This document shows positions 49,086-62,226 of a DNA stretch of 64,000 nucleotides, piece after piece. This DNA comes from Cyclina sinensis (taxonomy: Eukaryota; Mollusca; Bivalvia; Venerida; Veneridae): the NCBI GenBank assembly GCA_012932295.1, contig JAAONU010000004.1:27444304-27508303 (forward strand). Direction: 5' to 3'. The position numbers were made by a program, and so were the translations under genes. Positions within the stretch are counted from its first letter, which is position 1. The number at the start of each line of letters is the position of its first letter. A model generated the notes under the pieces. It did no database searches. It was not told the DNA's origin and worked only from the letters and a program-made list of their open reading frames with translations.

Positions 49086-49370
49086 TAATATTTACCTTGA
49101 TCCTTTAGTAAAATACGTTTAAAAAGTTAAGCAAACATAACCACATCTCCAAATCTTGTCAAGTAATAACTATAATGAGTACAGGGCGCCTAAATAAAGC
49201 AACTGACCACATCATCCGCCGATGCATACAAATTAATATGTTCATACATACATACAAAACTAAGTTGCTGCTTACCTTTCACATTTCATCAGTGTTGTTG
49301 TCCGCCTTCGTCAGCGGGTGGTGAATTAATTCCTGTTATAACTGAAGTACGCGGAAATTGGCAGACACTG
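49086..49370. other. Unassigned DNA between two SINEs
   Basis: Nothing recognised. Confidence 0.4.
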
Positions 49371-49490
49371 TGGCAAAGTAGGAAAGCTCGTCATTCATCA
49401 TTCTACTTACTCTAAGGGCATGGGTTTGAATCCCGCAATCTTTTCCTTCCGTTTCCAATCCATATAGAAGCATAAAATTAACATGACTTA
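49371..49490 (+). mobile_element. tRNA-derived SINE (short family, copy 2)
   Basis: A-box-like tggcaaagtagg (49371-49382) and B box ggtttgaatcc (49423-49433) are 52 bp apart, as in the copy at 2.1 kb. The following atatagaagcataaaatta (49462-49480) matches 17 of 19 bases of that copy's tail. Confidence 0.6.
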
Positions 49491-50541
49491 TGCAATAGCA
49501 TTTTGACTTACCTTTATTTCTGAGGAAATATATGTTTATGCTTAAATCATTATGTCATTATTTTTCATATTTTTGAAAATGAAATGTTGTTACTTGCAAA
49601 AGATATTGTCCGTGACCATTCGCAAAATAGTTTGTCATCTGTACAGTCATGGTGGGCTGACGTGTTCAACACAGAGATAAACTTTAAACTTGAAATAAAT
49701 ATCCTCACTACGTAAATAATTTACACTTTTTGCACACTGGTTAGGATATCCTCGTTTTGCCAATTGGTTATGCCATCCTTGTAAGTTGAACGAGTCCATT
49801 TTCAATTAAAAGGTTTTCTGGTATTTTTTTTATTCAATTTCGTTCTATTTAGGGAAGAGAGTCATTGATGCAAACAGTGTAGGCCCTTATCAGACGTTGC
49901 ATATTGTGGCATCTGATCTGGGTCTGCACTGTTTGCCTAGGTCTAATTTCGTAGACGCTAATAATGGGTTAAGTAACGGACTTGTTCGTGCACAAACGAT
50001 AAAATCATGAGGGCCCATTTACAAAGACATGCTGAAACGCGTACAACTCTAAAAACAGCATGTTTTTACACCTGATTCACTTTATGAAAACATTGTCTCA
50101 ATTATTTTGGGCTTAATTAATGAGTTCCAGTTTTAGCGTTTTGGGAATAATAATACTGAAAGTAACTTTCAAATTAAAATGTCGTTTTTCTATCCCAGGC
50201 AATTACGTTATTGATCAGAAGTACCATTTTAATAAAATGACTAATTGAACAGATTTCAAATTACTAGGTCAAATCTTAAAACCATCACAATTTTCTACAA
50301 ATGTTAGATCCTTTTCTTTTCAAAATAATTGCTCGACCTAGATATTAGTTCAGAAAAGTAGCTATGCCTGTTCCTTAGTCTCTTCTGAACAATAATGGAT
50401 GCCAAAACAAGTTGCTAAATAGGTCGATATTTAAAATTTATTACCCTTCTCAGTTTACATTTCATTAAACTCAGTGCGAAACATATCTCATTAGAATACG
50501 AGTTTTATTAGACTCTAGACAGTCGCAATAATGCAAAAAAA
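49491..50541. other. Unassigned AT-rich DNA
   Basis: Nothing recognised. Confidence 0.45.
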
Positions 50542-50549
50542 CTGAGGAC

Positions 50550-50572
50550 GGGGAGGGGACGCGGGGGGGCCA
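50550..50572 (+). other. G-rich cluster (possible G-quadruplex)
   Basis: The runs gggg-a-gggg-acgc-ggggggg form an isolated G-rich patch in AT-rich sequence. Confidence 0.6.
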
Positions 50573-52319
50573 CACTATTGTTATTCGGAGTGAAATGTCA
50601 TTTTATCATTGAGAATGGCAAAGAGAAGCAAACAATGTAATAAGACGTACAGCTTAAAAATGAACAACAAATATCAATCTCTCGATTCACATAATGGTAC
50701 ACAGCCTTGCAAAACTACCAATCCTAGCGTTTTATATAAACTGGTTTGTGTCTGATAATGTTCTATTAAACGGCGGCATGTGTTAATCAAACTTATTAAA
50801 GCCTAAAGGTGTATCTAGAATCTAGATTCCTCTTGGATAAAACCTGCATTCCCAAGCAGAAAGATTCAAAAAGAGCCTATCACATTATATGGATAAGTTT
50901 ATTTTAGAAACAACTGTGAGTAGAACCGGCATTTTTTCTAGACTGTTTAGAATTGTTTTCAACTTTATTTTATTAAACAGTTGTTTCTAGGATTTCGTCT
51001 AGTGCGGTTGTCTCTTTTCACTTTAATTCATTTATTACAGAGTAAACTACACTGTTGGCAAGATAATATTTCATGTCTTTTTGTTATTTCTTTAATTTTA
51101 TAAATTAGACATAATAAAATGATATTAATATCAAGTGTGCAGCTAGGCCAAGAATTCCTGTTCTTAAACTATGTTTTTATTGCAGGACCTTGTTTTGTTC
51201 TGGCATACAATGTTGTAAAATACTTAAGTTTAATAACATTTTCAATAAAAGATTAACAGAAAGTGGACACAATATTTCAAGAGTCATTCACCTAACACAT
51301 AATTTTTAACAGTCGTGTTGATAATTAATCTATCTTTACACTGCAAATGAAGAACGGACTATATAAAGAAATGAAAGCAATACTGACTTCGTCCATAAAA
51401 AGATAGCAAATTAGCCAACAAATTTTCTGGTGGAATTTTAAAGGGCCAAAAAGGAAACAAGTATTCATGGTACTGCATCAAATATGAGCAAAACTGTTGT
51501 TTAGTCTTGAATTTCTGGCATTGTGATTTAAAAATGTGAAACAAGTATAATCGGTTGTTCTTTATGAGTAAAACTTTCAAGCATTATTGCTCTTACGACA
51601 ACTGCATTTTAGAATTTGAATCGTTAAAAGCATAATTCTTATTATGATAAGAAAAAAAAAGCTTTCTTCTCAGTCATAATGTGTTTGACAAAGTATCCTT
51701 TAGCATTTATGTTGCCCCATGGACTAATATCTGTTTATGCTTATTGAAACAGCATTATTGAAACCTTTTAAAGTATTCAAGGTGGAATAGTGACGACACC
51801 AGTGCTAGGCATTTCAAACTGTAAGGTAATACACAATGTGACTCAAAAACTGCAAAACTGTCTTCCTGTCAATGAAGTGTTGATTCTTGTGATTTATTTC
51901 AAAACATTTTAAAAACGATTATATAGTCAAATAACTGTGTAAAAATATAAGGCTAGCAACTATTCTGAACATACCAGAAGGGTCTTTTATGGATATTTGA
52001 TCCTGAATCCTACCGGACTTCACGGAATCATTTAGTTCCTTTTTCTTTTGGTTACCAAAGGAAAAACTTACAATTGTTCTTTTTTATATTATTTTCATTT
52101 CTGATAATCATAGCATACCCGTCTAAATTGTCGCATCAATTCTTTTCTCCTATCAATGCCATAACCGCCATATGGAATCTGACATGCAGTTTAAGAAACA
52201 AGCAGTATCCATTCCTGAAAGACTAAGGCATGTTAGACTAACTTTATTCTTTTCTGACTCCCGACATCTGTCTAAGCAATATATGCTTTCGTCGAAGACA
52301 GGGAAACCCGTGAATAGCA
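50573..52319. other. Unassigned AT-rich DNA
   Basis: Nothing recognised. Confidence 0.45.
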
Positions 52320-52612
52320 GTATGGTTACTTATCCCAAAAAATAAGAAACAACAAGTGAAAAGAAAACGAACTGTTTAGTACCTACCCGTAAAAAACTAA
52401 AGAATGTTTTTCTTTTTGGGGAGGGAGGCGGGGTCTGTTCGGGAGGGTTAGCAGCAAGTACCCTGTCATCGATGAAAAAACGAAAAGAAATGATTTTTTG
52501 GTGGGGCGTCTGGTGGGGCAAGTACCTCTCATCCCTAAAAACAAGAAAAAATGGTGGGTGGGGGGTGGGGGGTAACGGTTGGGGAAGGGGAAGTACCTAC
52601 TTATCCCATGTA
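52320..52612 (+). repeat. Degenerate G-rich/A-rich minisatellite
   Basis: The phrase (a)agtacc(t) followed by 'atccc.aaaaa.aagaaa' and then a G-rich block recurs, with agtacc at 52378, 52457, 52521 and 52592 (spacings 79, 64, 71) and a partial unit from about 52324. Each unit alternates an A-rich half with a G-rich half (gggg-a-ggg-aggcgggg; ggtggggcgtctggtgggg; ggtgggtggggggtgggggg). The last two G blocks could form G-quadruplexes. An open minus frame (52330-52521) is a by-product. Confidence 0.75.
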
Positions 52613-53800
52613 AGTAAATAGTTAAGTTCTAGGCTTTGCACTTTCCCATTTGAAGTTTTTTTTTCCTATATATTTGAAGGTTACTAGAGGATGCATCACA
52701 TTTAATTACAAAGCAATGTTTCAAGCTGTTTTAGAAAAGAAGATATTCACAATTGTTCCTATATAACTATTTATAAACCCTAGGACGGGGCCAATATTGA
52801 CCCTGGAATCATGATTTATATGAACTTGGTAGAGGTCCACTAGACAATGATACACACCAAATACTAAAACGCTAAGCCTTATGGTTATGAGTTATCAGCT
52901 ACATTAAAGTTTTCGTAAACTGATACAAAAAGGCTGAATTTGATAAATATTTTAATTTCTGTAATTAATATGGAGCAAGTTTTCATCACTTATACACTGT
53001 AACTTAAAGGCACTAAAGTCTGAAAACCTAAAACTTAAAGCTCCAAGTAAGTATCCAAACTTTTGACTTTCACTTAACATTGACATCGTGATGTCGTCCT
53101 TTTGAAGAGACTTTTCTCAAATAAATTCAAAAGATATGTGTTTCAAATTGTATCTGTTGAAACCACAAAATATATTTTTATTCTATTTATTCTAAAGATA
53201 AAACTAAAATCGTTTTAGCCATGCATCATGAACCTTTTTCATTGGGGCACTAATTTTTATCATTATAAAGTATTCTAACACGATATGAAACATTTCCTAT
53301 ATGATCATATACCAGCTATACTTTATTATACGATAAAATATATGTGGCTATTATGATTTCCTCCCATGTAATGCATAAAAAAGATTTTTCTCCATTGTTT
53401 TTGTTTATTTTTTTTTTTGTTTTAGACAAGTAACGGTCTAAAATGTCAGCTTTACATCAGTTTCTACATTCCAAAGCTTGCACCACAATCTTTGCTTGTT
53501 AATTAAATAAAAATAACAATATTTACATTGAATACAAAAAAAAAAATGCAAAAGTGCACCAAACGTTATAACAACGTAATTTACGTCACATTAGTAAAAT
53601 GACGTCATAAGTTATCTCAAGTGGTCATTCTTTGTATATAATTATGTTTAATTTTGAAGCGTTTTTGATGCAACATATTGTTTTCAGTTGTGATTTCAAA
53701 GAGTATGAGTCTGGAAAATTGTTATCGATGCAGTTATAAGTGTGATGCTAAACTAAAGAAAAACGGAAAGCGCATTATTAGCCAAATTCTCTCGCTTTCC
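52613..53800. other. Unassigned AT-rich DNA
   Basis: Includes acgtca/tgacgt inverted hexamers near 53583-53606. No gene recognised. Confidence 0.45.
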
Positions 53801-53804
53801 CGTC

Positions 53805-53871
53805 GTTCGGATGCTGAAAATTAAATCACTCATGCTTCGCACTCGTGTTTTAATTTCCTACGCATCCGAAC
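53805..53871. repeat. Short palindromic element
   Basis: Outer arms ttcggatgc (53806-53814) and gcatccgaa (53862-53870) and inner aaattaaa / tttaattt pair around cactcatgcttcgcactcgt. On the minus strand the centre reads acgagtgcgaagcatgagtg, close to the centre of the 11.87-kb palindrome. It is probably part of a larger repeat that I cannot delimit. Confidence 0.65.
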
Positions 53872-56800
53872 TCCGCCCATATTTTATTCACCGATTAAAT
53901 ATAGGAACTTATTTATTATTTATTAAATAATATGACTTGTACTTTACCACTATACTTTCTACATTATCAAAATTCAAAATGTTCACTCAAAGAGTACTAT
54001 CAAAATATAACATATCGTATCAAATTCTGTTTTGAAAAAAAAGAGCTGTAAAGTTGCAATTATCTTTTTTTCTAAAATAAAAACATTTGAAGAGATATCA
54101 GTATTAAGAATTGTGTCGCCAGATCAAATAAAATGCACGTTATTGAAAAAAAAAATTCAGTAAAATCTTAACAATGACAGAGTGCATTTTTAAATATGTC
54201 TCTACAATGTCAATTTGATCGTCTGCAGCTGAAAGATTTTCACTTAATTTGTGAAAATGTATGATCCCTTTATGAATCTCTTTAACGTTATCTGCATGAC
54301 AGGATCGGCTTTATCAAAATTAGTTTTAGCATTTACCCATTCTAACGTTTTGCTTGAATTCAGCTTGTGGCAGTTAGGATCTAGGTTTCTAAACAAACGC
54401 CACCTTCAAGATGAATCTAAAGCGAGTGTCGGTTCAGAACGATTTACCTCCGTCATATTATAAAGCTACTTATTATATTTTACTTATCAAAATCAAATTT
54501 CTAGGAACCTGAACAAAACTGAGATTTGCAGACTAAGTGTGGTAGAAAAATAACTCAAAGTTTAGTTGGCAGCAAATTTTTATTTTATGCCAAAAGTAAG
54601 CTCACCAAGTCTGCTGTTTTGAAAGGCGTTACTAACTCTTTGTGCTAATATTGGTGTATTTTGGTTCATTAACTCTGTATCAGTGATTCATCAGAAATGT
54701 CACTGCAATTTAAGTTGATGAGGATGATGAAACACTCACTGATATCAGTTTTTATGAATATCTAAGTTTGACCCAAAATCTGTGAATAAGTACCTTTAAA
54801 TATAATTTTAACAGTATTGCACTGACTCTTCGGAAGACCCACCTTGCTTGAAAATAAAGTCCTTGATCAATTTAGGTTTTGAGAGAGCTCCAATATAGAC
54901 ATTGTGTATTTGAAGCACTGACAGACAGATACTTTGATTTTTAGACATTTTCCTTCATTGCCAACATACCAAAAAAGACATTCAGCACCGAACGTTTTAA
55001 TGCTTGATGGTTTTAGCTAATTAATTAATACATTTTCTGACTGCAAGTCAAAAATTCTTTCGGACTCAAAATACTATTTTCTGCAACATCAAACAAACAG
55101 GCTTCACAGATAAGAAATGTTTGGGAAAAAATCACACGAGAACTGTGTTGTACTGCGTATTGCCTTTCCTCTTCTGAAATATTTTTGACACATTATCTGT
55201 GTTTTTGAAGAGATTACATGATTAAGCCGCCAATGCTGATTTAAATTAATAGCAAAGGTATTTTAGCGTTGACACTTTAAAAGGATGCGATAAGAAATAA
55301 TCGTTTTGTGCTCAATCATAACGCGTGAAAATCTCTGATTTTGTGCCTTCTGTAACCGCTTTATCAGACATCCTTGATTACAGTCGCCATCTGAATTTTG
55401 ACATGACTTAAGTAGCTTCGAAGAATGCAGTCAATCCATAGAATTGAAATTATAAGGTAAGGAACTGCTATGAAAAAGTTTTCTTCTGCAATTTGTTGAG
55501 AACACGTAATTCATCTGAAATCAGACACTCGGTTTCAGAGAATTCAGTTTCCATTCTTAGAACCAAGACATGTAAAAGAAATGTTACAAGACACTAGGTG
55601 ATTTTAACAGCGTTTACCTGAGATTCATCTATACAATCTGTACAAGTAAGACTAAACGACCACGTACAATTATTACCTTTAAAGTAATGTCCTGTTCAAA
55701 GTGAAAAAACATCGGTTAATATGTCACAGTACTCAACTTTCCCCCAACTTGTATCACTTCTTCGTTTTTTTTAATCATCTTACGCTGTCATTGAAAATAT
55801 TCAGAAAATCGAAAATTTAAAAGTAATTTTGAAATTTTACTTTCAAATTGACACATTCACATTTTAGAACTTTTTAGAACAATTCTCAAGAAACTCGTAA
55901 CAACAAATTACACACAATTAAACCTGGAAAAAATAGCTCTTACAGATGATACAATTCAAGAATCTTGAACCGCATTACAAACTAGCTCTTAAGACATCTT
56001 AGTTCTTATTATCTGTCATGCCTTTACATCATGTTTCATGAATTAAACCAAGGAAGTCTCCTTAATTCTTCGCAAGAGCGACAAGTTAATAAATTTGTTG
56101 CATTTTTAATGTCCTGATATTTTAAACATTCCTTTCTGTACGGGTAAGGTTTTTTATGGAGTAAGGAGAGAATTTGTCCTTCTTGAAAATAACATTTAAC
56201 TTTATGTATTTGTTAGCTGTTACGCTGCCTACTCACAACAGTGTTTGCAAAGCCGGTAGCGTCTATAAATTGCCGACAGCTTCGGTCAGTAAATGCCATT
56301 TCCTTGCCTAATACATATATAGATCAAACAATAGATGTGACTTTAATCCGGAACAAAGCGTCTTTTTGACATTTCTAGAAGGATCTACTGATAACCTCAT
56401 AAAACTGTCTGGTCCTGAATCTTAAATAATTCTTATCCTCATACAAGTGATAAATAATTAAATCAGAGTTATAGTTTACTGATTTTATCACTGTTACCCG
56501 TATTAACCTGTCTTAAAGGATTAGCAAATTCATATTATTTCTGACAAACTTTTTCATGGCCTACAATCTTTATTCTGGCCTAAAGCTGCTTTCAGTTCTT
56601 TTTCTTTTCTTATAAACTCGGTTTTTAAAAATGCAACAGCTATTCTCTTGGCATCAAGATGAGATATTTCAACTTAGCAAAGCTGTAAAAAAATGTTAAC
56701 AAAGGAACTCCGTTAGACTGAAAACTAACTTAAGAATTAAAAAGAGAGTTCATTGATTAATGTGTTTTGTTCTCGTATGTCATTAGCAAATTAATATAGA

Positions 56801-57060
56801 GACAACCTACGTTTTAAAAGGTCATGTTCAGCCTCCATTGTATGTATCTATTTCCAGTCTCCATAAGTATACCCGTGCAATTATCCAAAACTAATTGACT
56901 TTTCCTAATATAAAAGCTGTTGACTCTAAAGATGAACAATTCTATTCGGAAACTAATTTAAAAAATAAACTACAATGATCTCTTTTGTAAAAGATATGAA
57001 CCAAGCTATTTAAATACCCATTCATTAACAAGACCAAACTTTGACTGGTCTTATTTGCAG
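53872..57060. other. Unassigned AT-rich DNA
   Basis: No supported gene. An open + frame with an ATG at 54257 runs to about 54463. It has a less biased composition than its surroundings, but no known motif and no splice support. Confidence 0.4.
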
Positions 57061-57446
57061 GACTTTACTGCATACAAAAACCGCTATGATCAACCTGTGA
57101 ATGCTTTGTCAAAGAGGGTTACACAAGCCAAATCAGAGCTGCTGCAAAACTGCCGATGTCCTGCTATAAAGAACAATACATATACACACAACAGCTGGCT
57201 TAAGAATGTACGAAGGCAAGTGGTGGCTGTATCTGATTTGTGTTCGGAGCTAAAGTCGCAATAAATTCGAATCGGAGATTTAAAGCAAGACCAACGTTAT
57301 ACCAAATTTTCTCTACAGTTTACGCAGCTTTACGTAGAATTTATAGAAATAGGAATAAAAATTTGTCAATAAGAAAGATGAAAACTGCTTCAAACTTGCG
57401 ACAGCGGGTTATCTGCCAAGCTTCTTGTCTGAAACAATATGATTAA
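57061..57446 (+). CDS. Candidate terminal coding exon (unknown protein, frame-disrupted)
   Basis: I do not recognise this protein. A good acceptor (actggtcttatttgcag, ending 57060) opens a frame that runs 67 codons to a stop at 57262-57264. From about 57240 a second frame continues for about 68 codons to a stop at 57444-57446. The two overlap by 25 bases, so one small indel would join them. The stretch is visibly richer in G+C than its flanks. Both parts look helical and amphipathic (NALSKRVTQAKSELLQNC, SWLKNVRRQVVAVSDLCSEL, TLYQIFSTVYAALRRIYRN), with paired Cys (CRC; CQASC). A consensus donor, cag|gtgaga, lies at 57470. It could be a decayed exon of a small helical protein, an exon with a sequencing indel, or chance. 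No partner exon was found. Confidence 0.3.
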
Positions 57447-57470
57447 TGGCCTTGGAACGTCTGGATTCAG

Positions 57471-57726
57471 GTGAGATTCAGAAAATATTTTTGTTGGTTA
57501 AATATTGAACGGGTCACAAAAAATCATAAACTAATGCTAAATTATAATATTACATCTATTATATACGAGACAGACTTTATCACTTATTCAAGTCAGTCTG
57601 AAAACGAAACTTTGCAAAAGGGTAAATCAATAAAAATAGTTTGAAAAATACACATTTAGGCATTAAGTTCCAAGTCTTGATATTATTGCATGTTTTAAAA
57701 CATTTCTGGTCTTTTTAACAGTGTCC
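57471..57726. other. Unassigned AT-rich DNA
   Basis: Nothing recognised. Confidence 0.4.
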
Positions 57727-57866
57727 CTCACATGTGAGGAAGTAGTCAGTCACTTGCGGAGGAATTGGTAAATAAACTGGTTAGATACCCAGGTTGACTG
57801 ACCGCCGGGATATGACCTAAGCAGTTTTAAAACTGGCGTTAAACCTCAATAAACCAATAAACCTTT
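57727..57866 (+). mobile_element. SINE 3' half, mollusc-type conserved tail
   Basis: The run 'ctcacatgtgaggaagt', 'cagtcacttgcgga', 'ctggttag', 'actgaccgccg', 'atatgacc' and 'aactggcgttaaacctcaataaacc' follows the order of a SINE 3' domain that is very common in mollusc genomes, ending in a short aataaacc repeat. It may belong to the Meta/MESC-type SINEs. The tRNA head is missing, so this is 5'-truncated. The identification rests on recall of that domain. Confidence 0.7.
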
Positions 57867-58513
57867 TTAACAGTGTAACATCGATTACTATTTTTATTTT
57901 ATTTTAAATTATTACAACACAATTCAGTTATCTACACTTGTATGGGAGAGTGATAAATAACAATTTTTGCTACAGCGTATATACTGTACTTATACTGTTA
58001 TAATGATAAAAACACACTTGAATTCTATATTGCTTTTTCCAATTATATATGTGGGTCTCTGTTAGTTGTTACAGAAACTCATATATTAAAAAAACATAAA
58101 ATGTTTTAGTACGTAACCTAGGTTTGCGTACACAGATCTATGTAATCTTAACAAAACGTAAAAAGGTCAATGTTTCTCTGTTTGTGTTTTTTCTTGTAAA
58201 AATGTTATAATCGGATTAACTCTGTTAAGACTGTTATCATCAATAATATGTTATTACTAATCCCATGAAATAAGGAGGAATACAACGCTGTGAATAGACA
58301 GACTATAAAAGTGATTATAAAGAGCATTCACAATTCTCAAGGATTCTACTCAGTAACCTATTATGGGCATTGGGCAAATAAAAGATGTGTTGTATGTGGT
58401 GGGGGCGAGGCAGTGATAAATTTCACGTGCAAAATAAACTACGTGCATCTACCGTGTCTCAATTTTTATATAATGGACAAATAGAAATCTATAACAGTAA
58501 ACACTAAACTCAC
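57867..58513. other. Unassigned AT-rich DNA
   Basis: The open + frame 58290-58484 carries a CVVCGGG pair of Cys but no known domain. I do not call it. Confidence 0.4.
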
Positions 58514-58724
58514 CGTCTGTTGGATAGGCAGAGCTTCCAAGGCTTGAGATGCACTCCTCCTGGTTTTTTATGCTCCACGGTGTTTTCATTACTTCGTTAA
58601 ATATAGATCCATTGTAAACCTGTAAAACAATGGTAAATTCTGATGATTCAGTTTCGTTGGACTGGTAGGAAAGAAATTCACAATAATATACAGATATCAC
58701 TGTTGCAAGAATGTACACAGGCAT
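58514..58724 (-). CDS. Candidate exon of a secreted protein (unknown)
   Basis: Reading leftward from an ATG at 58724, the frame opens with a signal-peptide-like MPVYILATVISVYYCEFLSY, then a potential N-glycosylation site (NET) and a Ser/Glu-rich linker. It continues to KTPWSIKNQEECISSLGSSA and ends at a consensus donor, acg|gtgagt (exon end 58514). An internal acceptor (ttgttttacag, ending 58620) would alternatively give a 106-bp exon, 58619-58514. The coding-like composition and strong donor are seen in the sequence. I know no family for it, and no second exon was found at lower coordinates on this strand. Confidence 0.3.
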
Positions 58725-60458
58725 TTATCAAACCTTTGGTGAAACAAATCCATTTATTATAAAAGCTTTAACAATTGAACATATTTCAAAGATAACATCA
58801 TAATTGCCTCTCAGGCAGCTGCACATATTTAATTATATTTTCTATTCCATCTTTGACAGTTTGCTTGAGACAGTAAGAATTAAAATGTCGCCATTATTTC
58901 GATCAATATTATGTTCAAAAGAAATGTCTGAGCAGTAAAATAAATGATTTAACATCTTTCAAATTATTTATAAGTTAAAATACAGAACTCCCTTCCATTT
59001 AATTAGTATCAACACGAATATTTGTTCCCACCTTAAAAAAACTTCAACTGAACTACAACTTGCTTAACAAAGCAGGAAACAAAAAAGTATTATATCTAAA
59101 AACAATATATCGATTATTCCTCTTACAAAATGACATTCACATTCCAAGAAGTGATTAAATTATATCAACTTAATCAACCTAGCTTTAATATAGAGAAAAT
59201 ATATCAATGTCCACCTAATCACGTCAGCATCTGTTTTAGCAACACTTCCATTCCGCGTGACAATTTTCTCAGATAAAAGCTGCCGCAAATATCGACATAC
59301 AGTGAATTTCTCTGCGTGATAGAGTCGAAGCGTTGACCAGTCGAAGGTCTGATAGTTCGCAAACAAATTTAAGAGATATTTAAATCTCATTTAATGTCCC
59401 AAAGCTTTTCTTAGGAGAAAATAGCATCAAACTTATTTTTGGAGACGGCAGTTTAATGAGGCTAGTAGTAAGCTATTTAGACGTTAGCAAGACCGGAAGA
59501 ACTTTCTCCTTCAGCGGAAACGCATAAGGGTTCGCAACATTTTCAATGTCCAGAAATAGCTTTGTCCTTTAAGGTAATAAACATTTTTTGTATTTGTTTT
59601 AATGACAGTGAATGTTTGTTATTTCTTCTTTTCACCTATTAGCATATTTTCTTATGGCAGTACCGGAAAGGACTTTTTTGTAAGACGAAAACAAAATAAC
59701 ATATTTCAGTAAGTCTGATTGAAGTATTTTCTTTACTACTTGAAAAAAATAACTGGTTTACTCGGAGAGATAATGTTACCAAATATAACGTTTGTGCGAC
59801 ATTGTTGCTAGGTGGAAAAATGCAAACAAGGGCGATAAAAAAAAGTCATGTGCCACCATGCGTACATTTATCAACTGAAATAAACATATTTTGAAAGTTC
59901 AAACATGAATTTGTTTCGAGTGATTTAAATAAGCTGCAAGCTTTCTTCACAATCGAGCTATAATAAATAATATCTAATGTATTATCTGTGCTAGATTCCA
60001 TACTGATCTCTATAAAAAAAACAATTGTGAAACTGACTGTTTGCAGAAACATTGGCAAAATATTTAATTATAAATATTTTATTTAACTTTCCAATCATTC
60101 TAAAAATATTTTCCAATTGAATATATAAGTTGCTATTTTTCTTTTATTTATTTTTTTTATTTTTTTATTTAATTTAGATGACCTTAACATTACATGCGAA
60201 GGAAACGTAATTTATTTAATATTTGATTATGACGAAAAACACTTATTATTTTTTTATAATTTTTCACAGGAATAGTAAGAAGTAATTAATAGATAATTAT
60301 CAGTAATTACAGACTCGTATATTTTCAAAATAAATAAAATAAAATCTGATAATAATTCCGATTTACTGAACTGAACGCTTATCGCAAGACATAACATGGG
60401 ACTGTGTTTACCGTTTGCTTGATTCCTTACTGAAACAAAATACTGGATACAAAAACTG
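58725..60458. other. Unassigned AT-rich DNA
   Basis: Nothing recognised, apart from T-rich runs near 60140-60180. Confidence 0.45.
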
Positions 60459-60494
60459 TGTACAATTGTTTATCAGTGTACAATTGTTTATCAG
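60459..60494. repeat. Perfect 18-bp tandem duplication
   Basis: tgtacaattgtttatcag occurs twice back to back (60459-60476, 60477-60494). It is a recent slippage-type duplication. Confidence 0.9.
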
Positions 60495-62224
60495 CTTATT
60501 CAAGTGTTACAAAAACCTAAATGCTTACCTCCATTAGTACTTCAAAAAATGTCCAGAAAGTATTATAAATGGTCGGTTTCGACATAAATGATTCAATTTG
60601 ACTTACTATCAATCTTTAACTTGCACCTGAAGTAACCTTGGCTTAGACTGAAATTAATTACATTCTTTCAACCACAGCAACAGTTTGAGTAGAGAAATTA
60701 ACACCCTTTACGGACTTCTCTTTCTGGCTATCACATTTTGATTGCATATTATATTGCTATAAATTGAACTGTTGAACCAACTACAATACAAGCGTTCTAT
60801 CGTTTATACAAAGTCCTGACATATTTTTATTAATTTTTTTTTCGTTTAGAATACAATTTGTTAAACTCGTCATTTTCGACTATATTTTTATGATATAAGC
60901 TAAAAACGTCATTTTTAAAATACATTTCAAGACGTCTTGTATAACAAACATTTTTTTCTTAATTCTTATGTAAATTCAATAATTATTGAATTATTCAGTT
61001 GCAGAATGATGTTTCACAGCACTTATTCGCGAAAAGTGTGACTTTAATTTTCGGCAGATTATAAACATGGAATGTGAAAGCGTTAGATAATGACTTGGGA
61101 AAGCACGAGAAAACAGTGTTCATTGTTAGAAAGAAAAATCTATTCATATGATCATTGCATCGAAACGCTCTCGGTACATAAAACATTTTGTAAACACGCC
61201 AAAGATCTAGCAAAATGTCCCATCAATTCAAACAGGTCTTTAGAGAAACACCAAGCATAAGGAATGTGTTTTACTAATCATGTAATGTAAATTAGATGGC
61301 CATGATAGACCTTAATTGCTCACCAGAGTGCAATGTAACGGTGTAATATTTGAAATAATAATAAAAATACGTCAGTGTTGCATGCCATATTACAGCTTTG
61401 TACTAATTGGTTTCTGAGAGGAAGAATATAAATTTGTTCCTCTATATTCCTTTTAAAACGTGAGACCTCATTGTCGAGCTGATAATAAAATGTATGTTTA
61501 TATATTGCCAGAGAAGCAGCCATTTTTTACTTCTAGATTTAGAAAATATCTAGTAATCAAAATTTATTGTCGTAGTATGTCGTAGTATGTCACTGCATTA
61601 TCGAAGGCGCGAAACTTTCTAGTTGGTAGATGGAAGTCTAGCGCAAATAACGTGCGTCTAACCATAAAACTGAAAGTGAAAAACATGCATGCTCTCCATT
61701 TTTATTATATTACTAAGAATACGATATAATCACTCTTTCTAAACCAAAATATTTGACAAGATATAAACCGTATTTCTTAATGAATGATTTATTTATCATA
61801 TGTCGTTTTCCTAATGCACATGCTAAGAACAACGAAATACTTCATTAGCTTAATAATGTCCAGAAGATTCAGAGAAGCCCTGTTTTGAAATGAAACAACT
61901 ATGGTTGTAATTTAGTTCATGTCGCCGACTTGTCGTCATTCGTTTTGTCGAAAAATCAGCGTTTTCTAAATTTGTCAGGCGCCACTGATATATTTACTAT
62001 CAGACAAAGTTCATATATGTGTAGCTGATAACTGGTTAATTACTTGATTATCTGTACTCTGCTGAGAGCTCAGACAAAAGTTTTCCCTCGTGACCCTTTG
62101 TTGTCAGTAAGTTATGCTTTATTCATGATTCGTGCCTTTTGAATTTTTTTATTACTCTCTTAAAAAACAATCATTATTTGTAACTACATGTTCTGGGAAG
62201 TCAAGAAATCACCAGGAATGTTTG

Positions 62225-62226
<2 letters not shown>
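60495..62226. other. Unassigned AT-rich DNA
   Basis: A short gtcgtagtatgt direct duplication is at about 61569-61590. No gene recognised. Confidence 0.45.

Noticed and set aside
54257..54463. Open frame starting with a hydrophobic segment
   Set aside because: No splice sites consistent with the frame, no known domain, and no conserved partner in the window.
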